Shown one piece after another: positions 16,615 through 25,996 of a DNA stretch of 64,000 nucleotides. Position 1 is the first letter of the stretch; every line of letters starts with the position of its first letter. The notes below the pieces were generated by a model that was not told the DNA's origin, did not search any database, and saw only the letters and a program-made list of their open reading frames with translations. Source of the DNA: Bacillota bacterium (GTDB taxonomy: Bacteria; Bacillota; Limnochordia; DTU087); NCBI GenBank assembly GCA_012798695.1, contig JAAZMR010000052.1, positions 1 to 64,000 of the forward strand, written 5' to 3'. The position numbers were made by a program, and so were the translations under genes.

Positions 16615-18717
16615 TCAGCTAGCCTCTTGCTCTTGCATCTGCTCATGTAACATAGCAGGGCTATTGACTCTATCGAACTCGCCCTGAACCCTGCCATCCG
16701 CATCAGTGCCTGTTTGGCGAAATGCAAACAATGGAACCAATCTTACGTTGCCATCTTGCATCCCTTCAATCCAGGAGATCTCGGTTATCTTGCGACTACC
16801 ATCCCGAAATCGTTCCTGGTGAACCACTATGTCCAGAGCTGCAGTGATTTGTTCCCGAATGGCCACCAGGGGCAAGTCCACACTCCCCATCATCACCATG
16901 GTCTCCAATCTTGACATGAGATCCCGGGAGGAGTTGGCGTGCCCGGTGGTCATAGAACCATCGTGCCCGGTATTCATGGCCTGTAACATATCGAGAGCCT
17001 CTGGTCCTCGCACTTCCCCGATGATTATTCTGTCTGGACGCATCCTCAGTGCATTGCGCAACAGCTCCCTAATGCCGACTGCACCCTTCCCTTCGATATT
17101 GGCCGGCCGGGCCTCTAATCGTCCTACATGAGGCTGCTGTAGCCGCAGTTCCGCGGCGTCTTCGATGGTTATCACACGTTCATCAGTTGGTATGAAGCTG
17201 GAAAGCACGTTCAGCAGAGTGGTCTTGCCTGATCCCGTACCGCCTGAAACTACAAGGTTCATTCTATGACGGACACAGTCCTGGAGGAATTCAGCCATCT
17301 CCTTACTGAGGGAACCAAATCGAATCAAATCATCAATACCTAGAGACTCGTCAAAGAATTTACGGATAGTCAACATCGGACCATTCAGAGATAGGGGAGG
17401 AATGATCGCATTGACACGAGAACCATCGGCTAGTCGAGCATCGACCATAGGCGAGCTTTCATCGATCCGACGACCCAAAGGAGCAATGATCCGCTCGATG
17501 ATTTTGATCACTGCATTATCATTAGTGAACCGTTTGTCAGTTAATACCAACTGCCCTCGACGCTCCACATAAACTTGGTCACAACCATTAACCATGATTT
17601 CTGTGATTTTTGGGTCTCTGAGGAGGCCTTCCAAATGACCAAGCCCGAGAATCTCATCTACCATCTCTTCTCGAAACGTATGGTGCTCCTTCTGACTCCA
17701 CCGATTTCCGACCTGCTCCAACAACAGATCATCAATGACTTTGATCACTTGAGCTGTCAGTTGCGCTGTTGCTCTGCCCTCATCCTCACCATAATCCAGG
17801 CGGGTAGGGCCTACCTGCTCAATCACTCGTTGATGTACCAAACTCTGTAGAGTTTGTCGACATGGTTGGGTATCATCCTGTCCGGTTTCGGCATCTGCCC
17901 CCTCATTCTTAGTCTTATTCAGGTTGGAGATCAGAGGAAGTAAACGCCTTCCGATGAGTTGGGATGCCTCGGGCCCCTTCCCTGTAAGCTCTGTGAACAT
18001 TGTTTTCAATCCCTTGACGATCGTGGCCGGGTTCTTGCCGCCTTCCATCCACCTCTTCCGACCAGAGACTTCCGGAATGACATGGTCGAAAGGCTGGCCA
18101 GTTATGGTTTCCATCTCCGGTACTGTCAGAAATTCCTTGCTTGTTAGCCGGTTTAGTACCAAACGGGTGCGGCCTCCATAACCTAATAAGCGGAGGAGCT
18201 TGATCAGGTCACGTACGTTCTGTAATGCAATACCATCAGGTGTCACCAGCGTATAGATTCTGCTGCTGATTGGCAAAACCGCCAGTACACGATTGTCGAA
18301 ACTACTGGCCAAATCTACTATCACGAAATCATATTGGTAACGCAAAAGGTGGATCGCCTTTTCGACATGCCCCTCCCCGATCCGCTGCCAGCGATCAGGG
18401 CTTATCGGTGCTGCCAAGAGACGCATACCACTTTTGTGAGGCAGAAGATACTGCTCCATAGTTGTGGGAACTAACGTATCAATAGCTGGTAGCAGATCGG
18501 CGAAATTTGGGTCAGGCTCTAGTTCCAGCGATAGCGCCAAATCGCTTCCGAGGCGGAGAGTAAGATCCACCAATACCACCCTATATCCCGCTTCCGCTAG
18601 TAATGCGGCCAGCCCCGCGCAAACTGAAGTCTTGCCAACTCCACCTTGACCACCGTAAATCGAGACCACTTGTCCCAAGCTTCTTTCAGCCGGAACTCTT
18701 GCCGAAACTGCCGACAT
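16615..18717 (-). CDS. CpaE(TadZ)-CpaF(TadA) fusion: MinD-like ATPase joined to Tad secretion ATPase
   Basis: One 700-residue frame carries two Tad proteins that are normally separate. Residues 1-260 are a MinD/ParA-like domain (CpaE/TadZ, pilus localisation) with the P-loop [10 protein letters not shown] at 22-31, IVDLASS at 133-139 and LVLNR at 186-190. The signature lysine of deviant Walker A motifs is replaced by Gln24. A variable linker (about 260-290) follows. Residues 290-665 are a CpaF/TadA secretion ATPase with Walker [10 protein letters not shown] (492-500), GEVRG Walker B (567-571) and the His box [13 protein letters not shown] (583-595). ATG 18717 has a GGAGGTGTG site. There is no frameshift or internal stop, so the fusion is a real coding unit. 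The MinD-like part would place or regulate the motor in cis. Confidence 0.92.
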   Translation of the reverse strand: MSAVSARVPAERSLGQVVSIYGGQGGVGKTSVCAGLAALLAEAGYRVVLVDLTLRLGSDLALSLELEPDPNFADLLPAIDTLVPTTMEQYLLPHKSGMRLLAAPISPDRWQRIGEGHVEKAIHLLRYQYDFVIVDLASSFDNRVLAVLPISSRIYTLVTPDGIALQNVRDLIKLLRLLGYGGRTRLVLNRLTSKEFLTVPEMETITGQPFDHVIPEVSGRKRWMEGGKNPATIVKGLKTMFTELTGKGPEASQLIGRRLLPLISNLNKTKNEGADAETGQDDTQPCRQTLQSLVHQRVIEQVGPTRLDYGEDEGRATAQLTAQVIKVIDDLLLEQVGNRWSQKEHHTFREEMVDEILGLGHLEGLLRDPKITEIMVNGCDQVYVERRGQLVLTDKRFTNDNAVIKIIERIIAPLGRRIDESSPMVDARLADGSRVNAIIPPLSLNGPMLTIRKFFDESLGIDDLIRFGSLSKEMAEFLQDCVRHRMNLVVSGGTGSGKTTLLNVLSSFIPTDERVITIEDAAELRLQQPHVGRLEARPANIEGKGAVGIRELLRNALRMRPDRIIIGEVRGPEALDMLQAMNTGHDGSMTTGHANSSRDLMSRLETMVMMGSVDLPLVAIREQITAALDIVVHQERFRDGSRKITEISWIEGMQDGNVRLVPLFAFRQTGTDADGRVQGEFDRVNSPAMLHEQMQEQEAS

Positions 18718-18752
18718 GGCATCACACCTCCGTCTTCAGACAGTCATAGATC

Positions 18753-21692
18753 TCATGGTTCTACGGACACATCACTCCACAAGCAATCTGAGACTTGCAC
18801 TAACCGTGGACTAACCAACACGATCAAGTCCGTTTTCTGGTTTGTCTTTGCTTCACTGCGAAATAGCGCACCTAGGATTGGCAACTCACCTAAGACTGGC
18901 ACTTGTCTTTGCACAGTATTTTCCTTTTCTGATAGCAGACCACCGATCACGAGCGCTTTCCCTGGCTCAACCGCTGCCTGTGTACGCCAACGCCTAGTGC
19001 GCACCCCTGGTACGTAAGAATCCTCTAGTTGAACAGCATTCTCCCAATCAAGAGAGCTGACTTCCGGTTCTACCTGCAAATGAATACTACCATTGCCCAA
19101 GATGGTTGGAGTAACGGTCAGTCCCACCCCGTAGGACTTCCATTCTATTCCCTGAGATTCGGCCGGAACCGGTATTTCACCCCCGGCAAGAAACTCAGCT
19201 TGTTTGCCGTTTTCAGTGAGTAGAGAGGGTGATGCCAGAATACGAGCCTCGCCAGTATGCAAAAGGCTTCTCAGGTGGGCTTCGGCCCATAAAGGCCCAA
19301 CTATGAGACTAGATGCCGACCTTGCATCTAGCGTTACGGCATTTTCAGATAGTCTACTCGGCAATTCTACCGACTCGCCCGACTGCCGCTCATCAGCTCC
19401 TAAACCCACCTCCCATTCGATCCCTATCTCTCGACCCCGGCTCTGTGAGAGTTCCAGCATACATACATCTACCCAAACCTGTCTGACCTCATCTGTTACA
19501 GTGAGAAAACTCTGTACCGGTATACCAAAAACCTCGGCCAACGTCTCTATGCGTTGCTGCTCCCCAATTGATGTAACCGACCCCTGCAAGACTAAAGTGT
19601 CTTCTAGATAATGGCACTGGATATCGGGATTTGCCAATGCAGACTTAACTAAGGATATTGGCGGTGGTGGGGCAGGGGGTGGTGGGATTAGGGAAAGGTT
19701 GTTAATCCAAAAAGAGAACTCGCTGTCTAACAGTGATTCTAGATAGTCGCCATTACGTGAAGTCACTACTCCCTCTAACACCGGTATGGAGCCCACTTTA
19801 TATAACCGTGCTCCCTGTGCAGATGCCTCTTGGGCTAAGGATTCCCAGTTTCCATCCACAGGCTCGGGGGTGACCGTAACCTGGATGAGATCGATCACCT
19901 TCTCTCCGAAGGCTCCGGCAATGATTTCGGCTCTGACTTTACTATCAGGATTCTCTACCTCACCTTCGAGCAAGATGGTTCCATTTACAATGCGAACCTT
20001 GACCAATTCCAATCCTATAGCTTCTTCCACATCAGCAGCTGTAAAAACCGGCATCTCCTCATGCTCATGCACCACCATCATGCCATCGATTACTGGGTAT
20101 CCAAAGACTGAAGCAGCAGCGAGCATCGCCTCTCTTTGCTCAACTGAAGCAACTTCTCCTCGTAAAACTACAGTATCCCCTATGGCAGTTACTGCCACAG
20201 TATCGCTGGCCAGCAGGGCCTCAATCTCGGCTAAGGTCAAAGCTGAAAGACTTTTTCCTGAGATCAGATCGATTACTTGGGAGCTATATTGAGTCGCAAG
20301 CGCTACCGCGGCAGTGTGTGCTTCTTGAGATAGAGAGCCGGCCAGTACAAGCTGGTCTCCCACCCACCGTACCACTAATCCGGGTATGCCTATCTCTGCC
20401 TGAATTAGAGAAGCTGGAGGTTTAGTCACCTCTACTTCCGGAATGCAAAGTAGATTGGAGACCTTTAGCCCTAACGGGGTCCCATAATCTTCTACTAACT
20501 CCTGGGCTAGTTCTATGGTCGATCGATCTCTTCCATGGCCCTCAATGATCAACCGGCTTCCCTTCTGAACGAGGGTTACATCTTTGAGGCCAGGCAGCTC
20601 CTGCAGCATCGCTTGGAGATGGGGTAAATCGGCTGTGCTTGGCTGCGGTGCTCTCACAGTTGTGTTATCTATATAGGCAAAATCATGAGCTGCCAAGAGT
20701 TCTATTACCGCGGCTTTCTGGGTTGTATCATATGCCTCTCCCTCTAACATGAGAATCTCACCAATTGGGTTTAATGTATACCCCCATGTCGCGCATAGAG
20801 CCCGGATATCTTCCAGGACCTCGACCGAACCTTCGGCGTTTTCGGTATCGTCAATGGCGTCTAATCCTACGTCAGAGGCATCTATTGCGGCATCCGTTGT
20901 CACTGGTAGTTGCGAGATTCGAACCAAATTCAGCACCTCCGGTACGAACTGCCGCGCAATCTCCCCCGCTCGCAGGCGCTGTCCAGGATCCGCCACCTCT
21001 CCTTCCAGAATCGCGAGGTTCTTGACTACTTGAACTTGAATCTCAGGCATACCTAGGGCTGCTTGAAGCTCTTGGGCTGAAAAGTACTCTATTGGCTCAT
21101 CTGTGACCTCGATAAACTGCTCAGCATCATCCTCTACGATAACTAAACTAATCACCGGGTCCCAAACAGATTGAACTATGTTTTCAACAGTAGATTTTTC
21201 CACCTCCGAGGACACTGTGCCGCGAAGAACTAGATACTCTTGCCACCAACTTGGTCTCACACCCCATGCTTCCACTAATTTCGCTACGTACTCTAGGTCT
21301 AGCGGAGGCCGAGCTGTAACAACCAGATTAACAGTCTCTAGGCCATCGGCGTCCCAAATCATCAAGGTTGTGTGACCTGGCCCTACCCCATTAATCAGGA
21401 ACGCATCTTCTTCGAAAATCTTGACATCAGCCACCTCTTGATCACCAACCGCCACTCGCTGCAGACCATGGGCTGACTGAATGATGCTCTCACCGGCATA
21501 AAGATAAATACCGGGACTGTTGCTAGACCTTCGTTCGGCGGCAGCTGAGGACAATGACTCCATCGGAACCAAATTACTAGCACCAGCCTGCATCACAGTC
21601 AAGAACAAGGCCATTAGCTGCATTAACCCCAGGACCCAAATGCGCTGCATTCTCCGTTCCTTATCTTTGATCAACTTTCTTGTCCACTGCAC
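18753..21692 (-). CDS. Secretin-like Tad protein with tandem BON-like modules (CpaC/RcpA-type)
   Basis: The start is GTG 21692 with a strong GGAGGTGA site seven bases upstream; a longer frame lacks one. The 979-residue protein has a basic N-terminus and signal segment (about 16-38), a CpaC-type N-terminal domain (about 64-127, with VGDQEVADVKIF), and about nine repeated 55-residue BON-like modules (roughly 131-187, 206-261, 291-346, 356-417, 426-479, 487-542, 551-607, 616-669, 679-733). A proline-rich stretch lies at 670-678. A C-terminal type II/III secretin domain (about 737-969) has ARILASPSLLTENG, GVGLTVTPTI, VIGGLLS and VPVLGELPILGALF. Secretins normally form outer-membrane pores, so its place in this apparently monoderm lineage is unclear. 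It may form a cell-wall conduit. Confidence 0.88.
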   Translation of the reverse strand: MQWTRKLIKDKERRMQRIWVLGLMQLMALFLTVMQAGASNLVPMESLSSAAAERRSSNSPGIYLYAGESIIQSAHGLQRVAVGDQEVADVKIFEEDAFLINGVGPGHTTLMIWDADGLETVNLVVTARPPLDLEYVAKLVEAWGVRPSWWQEYLVLRGTVSSEVEKSTVENIVQSVWDPVISLVIVEDDAEQFIEVTDEPIEYFSAQELQAALGMPEIQVQVVKNLAILEGEVADPGQRLRAGEIARQFVPEVLNLVRISQLPVTTDAAIDASDVGLDAIDDTENAEGSVEVLEDIRALCATWGYTLNPIGEILMLEGEAYDTTQKAAVIELLAAHDFAYIDNTTVRAPQPSTADLPHLQAMLQELPGLKDVTLVQKGSRLIIEGHGRDRSTIELAQELVEDYGTPLGLKVSNLLCIPEVEVTKPPASLIQAEIGIPGLVVRWVGDQLVLAGSLSQEAHTAAVALATQYSSQVIDLISGKSLSALTLAEIEALLASDTVAVTAIGDTVVLRGEVASVEQREAMLAAASVFGYPVIDGMMVVHEHEEMPVFTAADVEEAIGLELVKVRIVNGTILLEGEVENPDSKVRAEIIAGAFGEKVIDLIQVTVTPEPVDGNWESLAQEASAQGARLYKVGSIPVLEGVVTSRNGDYLESLLDSEFSFWINNLSLIPPPPAPPPPISLVKSALANPDIQCHYLEDTLVLQGSVTSIGEQQRIETLAEVFGIPVQSFLTVTDEVRQVWVDVCMLELSQSRGREIGIEWEVGLGADERQSGESVELPSRLSENAVTLDARSASSLIVGPLWAEAHLRSLLHTGEARILASPSLLTENGKQAEFLAGGEIPVPAESQGIEWKSYGVGLTVTPTILGNGSIHLQVEPEVSSLDWENAVQLEDSYVPGVRTRRWRTQAAVEPGKALVIGGLLSEKENTVQRQVPVLGELPILGALFRSEAKTNQKTDLIVLVSPRLVQVSDCLWSDVSVEP

Positions 21693-21717
21693 TAACCAGT
21701 CACCTCCGAACTCTTGC

Positions 21718-22602
21718 CTACCGTTCAGCCATAATCGATTGCAGAGAGGATGTCTTGGTAACTGATGCACTTTCTAGCGAGGCAGCAGTACCTCTGATCA
21801 CTTCGATAGTCTTGAGTGGTATGTTCGCCACACCTGGTGAAGATCTATCAGGTGTCTCTCTTTCCAATGTAGCGGCAAATGCATTCAAATCACCTCGTTC
21901 ATGACCGAGAATATCCCTCGTGGTCATGGCGCCCTGATCTTGAATGCAAGATTCCTGTGCGCCTTCAGGCCGCAGGAGCAACTGTAAAGAGCCACTAGAA
22001 CCAAATAGTGCCAGCCTCTTGGCCTGTTCAGGTGAGACTGCCAGGACCACATTTTGCTTTGCCCAATCTGTGCCATACCCATATGGATCATGATTTTCAA
22101 TAATGTCCAGCAGCATTATGTTCTCAAGCACCATGAGACTATGTTCCAGCCCCGAGCCATAATCCAGCAGGGTACCAAGAATATCTACCCGACTGCCCGC
22201 AGTCAGTTCTGCCTCCAACCCCCCAATATTACTGACTGAGACTACTATAGCTCGTTCCCTGGGCGCCAATTGCCAAACCAGACTCTGTTCCCCTTCAGCT
22301 ACAAGCCGGTCAGCTAAGATGACCTCTCCCGGTACAAAATCTACTGAAGCGAATTGGCCTTCTATTTCGCTTTGCCGGGCGATAGCCCCTTGAGGTACCA
22401 TAGCGACTGGCCACATCTTGGTTTCGACTAGATTTGCCTGCATCTCTGTCCCTTTCGATATGGCAGTCTTGGCCACAACCACCTGAGCTCGTGGCCCTTG
22501 GCCAGTGGCCTGCTGCTCCAGCTTGCGGATATGACTAGCGGTGAGTCTAGTACCCACGAGGGCCAAGATTATGGCAACTAATAGATATCGATAACGAAAC
22601 AT
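21718..22602 (-). CDS. cpaB: Flp pilus assembly protein CpaB/RcpC
   Basis: The 294-residue protein has one N-terminal membrane segment (about 5-20) and a SAF domain (about 38-110, from AQVVVAKTAISKGTEMQ to VPGEVILADRLV). An RcpC/CpaB domain follows (about 110-230, with GSRVDILGTL and VVLAVSPEQAKRLALF). CpaB is thought to act with the CpaC secretin in the envelope. The gene precedes the secretin gene by 25 bases and follows the unknown secreted protein. The last 60 residues are low-complexity and Ser/Thr-rich with no known role. Confidence 0.9.
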   Translation of the reverse strand: MFRYRYLLVAIILALVGTRLTASHIRKLEQQATGQGPRAQVVVAKTAISKGTEMQANLVETKMWPVAMVPQGAIARQSEIEGQFASVDFVPGEVILADRLVAEGEQSLVWQLAPRERAIVVSVSNIGGLEAELTAGSRVDILGTLLDYGSGLEHSLMVLENIMLLDIIENHDPYGYGTDWAKQNVVLAVSPEQAKRLALFGSSGSLQLLLRPEGAQESCIQDQGAMTTRDILGHERGDLNAFAATLERETPDRSSPGVANIPLKTIEVIRGTAASLESASVTKTSSLQSIMAER

Positions 22603-22632
22603 GTCATCACCATTCCTCGCAGTGGATTGATC

Positions 22633-23430
22633 CTAGAAAACATGCTCGGAGCCAATGGTATAGGAGACAATACCCGCCTTAGCTAAAGGTGGTTCGATAT
22701 AGAGAAATAGCCCAGCCGCTTCGCTTCCACCAAATGTTCCCCAGACACCTAACGAATAGGTTGCCCATCCAGGCAACCGAGCATAATGATCCACCACGGT
22801 GTCCATCGGTTGCGCAGTCCTGAATCGGTAGAATCCCCTTGTTATCGGCTGATTGATGGGAATATACGCCTGTACTAGCTGTGATCCAGGCACCGGGTGG
22901 CAATGAGTAGGCAATACTCCGTCCAGATTCGCCCTTAAGTTGGGCTCATGGTTGAGAATTGCTAGGTAGTCGTAGGTATCACCACGGTCGCTGTCCGCTT
23001 CCCCAACAAACGCTACCAACTGCCAAGATCCAAGGGTTGCCTTAGTTTTGAAACCGGAGAAACTGAGGTCATCTAATGATATGATCCCGAAAATATCCAA
23101 CCTGAGTAGCTCATCCCAAAAATCCATGTCGTTGAGAGTATCGGTCTGTATAGTGATGCTCCTCCAACCTGCTCTTCTTAGGTCATCATGAAGTAAGTGT
23201 CTAGTGCGCGACGACAACTCTCCGGTTTCTACATAGACCCATTTCTGGTCATTGGCACACCAACCCGCAGTCACAATTTCCCCTGTTTTTTTCCATATAA
23301 CCGGGACTTCTAATGTCGGAATTGGTAGTGATGCATCCACTATGCTAGGCAGGGCCACTATCAAACAGATAACACAGAGAACTAGCTTCAGATGGACAGA
23401 TCTGGTCCAAACCCCATTCATCGCTCTCAT
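22633..23430 (-). CDS. Secreted protein of unknown function in the Tad operon
   Basis: I do not recognise this 265-residue protein. It has a signal peptide (about 12-34, ending near VDAS), two cysteines in the mature part and many aromatic residues, but no motif I can name. It begins inside the ATGA overlap with the upstream TadE-like gene, and cpaB follows by 30 bases. Translational coupling and position suggest a pilus or envelope part made with the machine. It could be a lineage-specific stand-in for RcpB or TadG-type accessory proteins, but this is inference only. Confidence 0.7.
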   Translation of the reverse strand: MRAMNGVWTRSVHLKLVLCVICLIVALPSIVDASLPIPTLEVPVIWKKTGEIVTAGWCANDQKWVYVETGELSSRTRHLLHDDLRRAGWRSITIQTDTLNDMDFWDELLRLDIFGIISLDDLSFSGFKTKATLGSWQLVAFVGEADSDRGDTYDYLAILNHEPNLRANLDGVLPTHCHPVPGSQLVQAYIPINQPITRGFYRFRTAQPMDTVVDHYARLPGWATYSLGVWGTFGGSEAAGLFLYIEPPLAKAGIVSYTIGSEHVF

Positions 23431-23903
23431 TGACGTCGTTTGCCCCCTCGTAAATACTCTCTAAAGCTCTTTAGACCATCCAGATCTGGGATGCGTCTTA
23501 TATCGAATAATTCTCTATTTAGACTCATGGAGGCTGTAATCACAGGCGGTTCACCAAAGAAATCCATTAGTGGCAGCATCAATGGTGTGCATTTGAGCAG
23601 TATGGTTGCCATGAAAGTGCTCTCGATCACGAAACTTTGGACTGACTCGGTGTCCATGAATGGATACTGTCCAAAATATTCGATCATCTCTTCTTGGATA
23701 GCTCGCCGTCCTCCACCATCCAGATAGACTTGAGCCGCATGCCTTACAGCCATATGTGTCACGAGGTTGGCCTCACAGATTAGGGCCAACTGAAAGACAC
23801 CCCATAGCAGTATCAACAGAATAGGTGAAATGAGCACGAATTCTATCAATGCCTGTCCGGAATCCAATTCCACGCAGTTACAGGTGTTGTATACTAATCG
23901 CAA
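23427..23903 (-). CDS. TadE-like minor pilin (second copy)
   Basis: This is a 158-residue protein from TTG 23903, which has a GGAGGGG site six bases upstream. A TadE-type prepilin segment (GQALIEFVLISPILLILLWG) is at about residues 15-34, the hydrophobic helix expected to be cut by the prepilin peptidase before QALIEF. The rest is a small extracellular domain. It resembles the other TadE-like gene (24656-25075) only in the N-terminal helix. TadE proteins act as pseudopilins in Flp pilus assembly. It ends overlapping the unknown secreted protein by 4 bases. Confidence 0.82.
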   Translation of the reverse strand: MRLVYNTCNCVELDSGQALIEFVLISPILLILLWGVFQLALICEANLVTHMAVRHAAQVYLDGGGRRAIQEEMIEYFGQYPFMDTESVQSFVIESTFMATILLKCTPLMLPLMDFFGEPPVITASMSLNRELFDIRRIPDLDGLKSFREYLRGGKRRQ

Positions 23904-23994
23904 GATGAGCCCCTCCCGCTCACGTGTGGTAAACACGTCTAGAAGGTTCGTCAGTGTGAAGCAGCGACAATAATATATTTCGGCTTCATATGCC

Positions 23995-24654
23995 CTAGCG
24001 CAACTTACCCAAGCCCCCGCCGAACTTGGGAAGGGCTAACCCCTTGCCGTGCACGACGGCTTCTGCCGATGCTGTAGGGCAAAATGCTAGGTCCGGTGCA
24101 GTCCGATCCCTCACTAAGGCCCTAACCCATTCCGGTAGCTCAATTTTGGTGGCGGCTACCACCCGTACAAAACGATTACCTATGCGCCCTTTCAGCCGAT
24201 CTTTATAGTACCCAACCCTACCAAAAAGCCGGATACGGCGTTCAGTGACCCCTAGGTCGGGATTGTGAATCGGCAAAACGAGAGCTTCATTGGCTAACCC
24301 AACCTGTATCGCCCTGCCATTGACTATGGCGGCAGCATCCTTGATTACCTCCCTCGCCAGCATTTCTGCCGTCCTTCGTGCTTCCCTTCCCCAATGGGGA
24401 ATTAGATGCGAACTGATACGAATCCAGTTGACATAAACAATCAAGTCCAAACTATCGGCCATCATGCCCGCCCCAGCCATGGCAGCCGCATCAGCCGCAT
24501 TTTGAGCTTTGATTTTGCCAACAGCGATCTGTGAGGTAAGGTATATACCAACAGCAAAAGCTAAGATAGCTCCAAGAGTGAGCAGTAAGAAAACCATGGC
24601 GTGCCCGCGCTCATCCATAAGAACCACTTTTCTCCCAGTAGTCACTCGCACCAC
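23995..24654 (-). CDS. TadG-like Flp pilus-assembly protein
   Basis: The 219-residue protein has an N-terminal segment DERGHAMVFLLLTLGAILAFAVGIYL (about 14-40), then NAADAAAMAGAG, the pattern of the putative Flp pilus-assembly TadG N-terminal domain. The C-terminal von Willebrand-like part found in longer TadG proteins is absent, so it is a short version. GTG 24654 has a GGAGGGGG site at seven bases and overlaps the stop of the preceding TadE gene. A longer start within that gene is possible but less supported. Confidence 0.78.
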   Translation of the reverse strand: MVRVTTGRKVVLMDERGHAMVFLLLTLGAILAFAVGIYLTSQIAVGKIKAQNAADAAAMAGAGMMADSLDLIVYVNWIRISSHLIPHWGREARRTAEMLAREVIKDAAAIVNGRAIQVGLANEALVLPIHNPDLGVTERRIRLFGRVGYYKDRLKGRIGNRFVRVVAATKIELPEWVRALVRDRTAPDLAFCPTASAEAVVHGKGLALPKFGGGLGKLR

Positions 24655-24655
24655 A

Positions 24656-25075
24656 TCACCGCCCCCTCCCAATGGCATAGGCTACGAATAGCTGATTGAA
24701 AGTTTGATCGAGTGCCGGTCGCCCTGCTACCCATGCCAAGAATCTAGCAAACCGAGTTTCTTCCCGACCAATCTCCACATCTACCCGTTTTCCTCGCTTT
24801 TCCACCTTGAGCTGTCTGCCGCTAAGTTTGCGAATTGGCTCGGAAAACCAGAAAAGTTCACGACGTGAGATGGCCAGGAAATTGGCGGCGGCATTCTCTC
24901 CAGCCTCCGAACCATCAGTCAAGGCCGTGCGAGCCGCCACATAGGCCGCAAAATGCAGCATGTGTGACTCTATCACATATAGAGCAAAAGCCAAGATGCC
25001 CCAGACAAATAGAAGTAACAGAGGCAGTACTAGGCAAAACTCTAGGAGAGCTACTCCCTGTTCACTTGTATTCAC
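24656..25075 (-). CDS. TadE-like minor pilin (first copy)
   Basis: The 139-residue protein begins with the segment GVALLEFCLVLPLLLLFVWG (about 7-26), a TadE-type prepilin-like helix with the conserved Glu five residues after the likely cut. A basic, mostly helical extracellular part follows. The start is GTG 25075 with a GGAGAT site. It lies 27 bases after the prepilin peptidase gene and is coupled to the TadG-like gene. It probably serves as a minor pilin or pseudopilin for the Flp fibre. Confidence 0.84.
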   Translation of the reverse strand: MNTSEQGVALLEFCLVLPLLLLFVWGILAFALYVIESHMLHFAAYVAARTALTDGSEAGENAAANFLAISRRELFWFSEPIRKLSGRQLKVEKRGKRVDVEIGREETRFARFLAWVAGRPALDQTFNQLFVAYAIGRGR

Positions 25076-25102
25076 GAATCTCCAGCCTCCCGTCCAAGAT
25101 CT

Positions 25103-25570
25103 CTATGGAACTGGTAAGTCCCTAATGATTGTGATCATCTGTACCAAGAGCACCCCTAGCGAATAAGCTGCAGCATAAGGTACCATAATGATCTGTTCCT
25201 TCTGTTCACTTGTCCTAGCTCTACTGAGCACTAGACTGGTCAGACTAACGATCCCTCCACCGAAAGTACCGCATAGAAAGTAAGTCATAGCCAACTCTTC
25301 ACCGGCGACTATGCTTGTCGCTATGACTAACTTGACATCGCCTCCGCCCATCCAGCCTCTTTCGAAACCGTAATATAAGGGATAGGAGACTACCAATGAC
25401 AGCAGGATTGTCTTAATCAATACCTCGAGCCCCTCTACTCCGGCTAACACCAATCCTACAATCAGTGCCAACCCGATCAGGAAGTTAGGTACGATGCGGT
25501 ACCGTAAATCGCAAAAGACAGCCCCAGTTGATAGGATAGTCAACACCAACTGCCTAGTCAGATTCAGCAT
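25103..25570 (-). CDS. cpaA: A24-type prepilin peptidase (CpaA/TadV)
   Basis: This is an aspartic protease in the membrane that trims Flp and TadE prepilins. The 155-residue protein has four to five membrane segments. The two catalytic aspartates are visible: Asp21 in VFCDLRYRIVPN and the Asp in GWMGGGDVKL (about residue 77). It lacks the N-methyltransferase domain, as usual for CpaA/TadV. It lies between the pilin genes (207 bases upstream) and the TadE genes, inside the Tad operon. Confidence 0.93.
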   Translation of the reverse strand: MLNLTRQLVLTILSTGAVFCDLRYRIVPNFLIGLALIVGLVLAGVEGLEVLIKTILLSLVVSYPLYYGFERGWMGGGDVKLVIATSIVAGEELAMTYFLCGTFGGGIVSLTSLVLSRARTSEQKEQIIMVPYAAAYSLGVLLVQMITIIRDLPVP

Positions 25571-25700
25571 CTCGCGTAGATCACAAGATAACTAGAACCA
25601 CCGTAAGTCAAGTCCACAGTCATCCCCCTCTTTCCAGTCTGCTCATCAACTACCAGTGAAGACACTGCCCCAGTACCGTATCGGCACCGAGGCAGCATCT

Positions 25701-25716
25701 GTGCCTTTTCGGGCAC
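25701..25716 (-). other. Intercistronic hairpin between flp and cpaA
   Basis: GTGCC and GGCAC form a short stem in the 207-base gap after the Flp pilin gene, with no T run. It could slow or stabilise the 3' end of the pilin mRNA so that the pilin is made in excess over the machine. This is an inference from position. Confidence 0.35.
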
Positions 25717-25776
25717 TTGTCATCCTAACCCAGGTATGTCCTTTATCACCAGCCATGCCCTGAAGAGGTATTTGAT

Positions 25777-25962
25777 TTAATTTGCTGTAGCTTTGACGCT
25801 ACTCAAGGATGCACTCATTTCCTCAAATTTCTGTTTGAGGTTCTCTCCCAGAGTTCTTACTGCAACCAATGCTGCAATGGCAATCAATGCGGTCAACAAT
25901 CCATATTCAGCCATACCCTGACCACCTTGGTCTGACCATAGCTGGGAGAGTCTTCGACCCAT
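25777..25962 (-). CDS. flp: Flp-type major pilin
   Basis: The 61-residue prepilin starts at ATG 25962 with a GGAGGAT site. The leader ends in GG, and the hydrophobic helix QGMAEYGLLTALIAIAALVAV (split here as QGMAEYG then LLTALIAIAAL) follows. The cut would fall before QGMAEY, with the Flp-typical Glu5-Tyr6 pair. It is the likely main subunit of the fibre. It lies 34 bases after a second pilin-like gene, both behind the operon promoter. Confidence 0.93.
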   Translation of the reverse strand: MGRRLSQLWSDQGGQGMAEYGLLTALIAIAALVAVRTLGENLKQKFEEMSASLSSVKATAN

Positions 25963-25996
25963 CGATATCCTCCTTTCACAATCGAATTCTGGAGTA

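Noticed and set aside
18753-21692. Reading the large Tad protein as a plain BON-domain adhesin
   Set aside because: The C-terminal third carries the secretin motifs (VTPTI, VIGGLL, VPVLGELPILGALF), and the gene lies between cpaB and the ATPase gene, which fits CpaC/RcpA.
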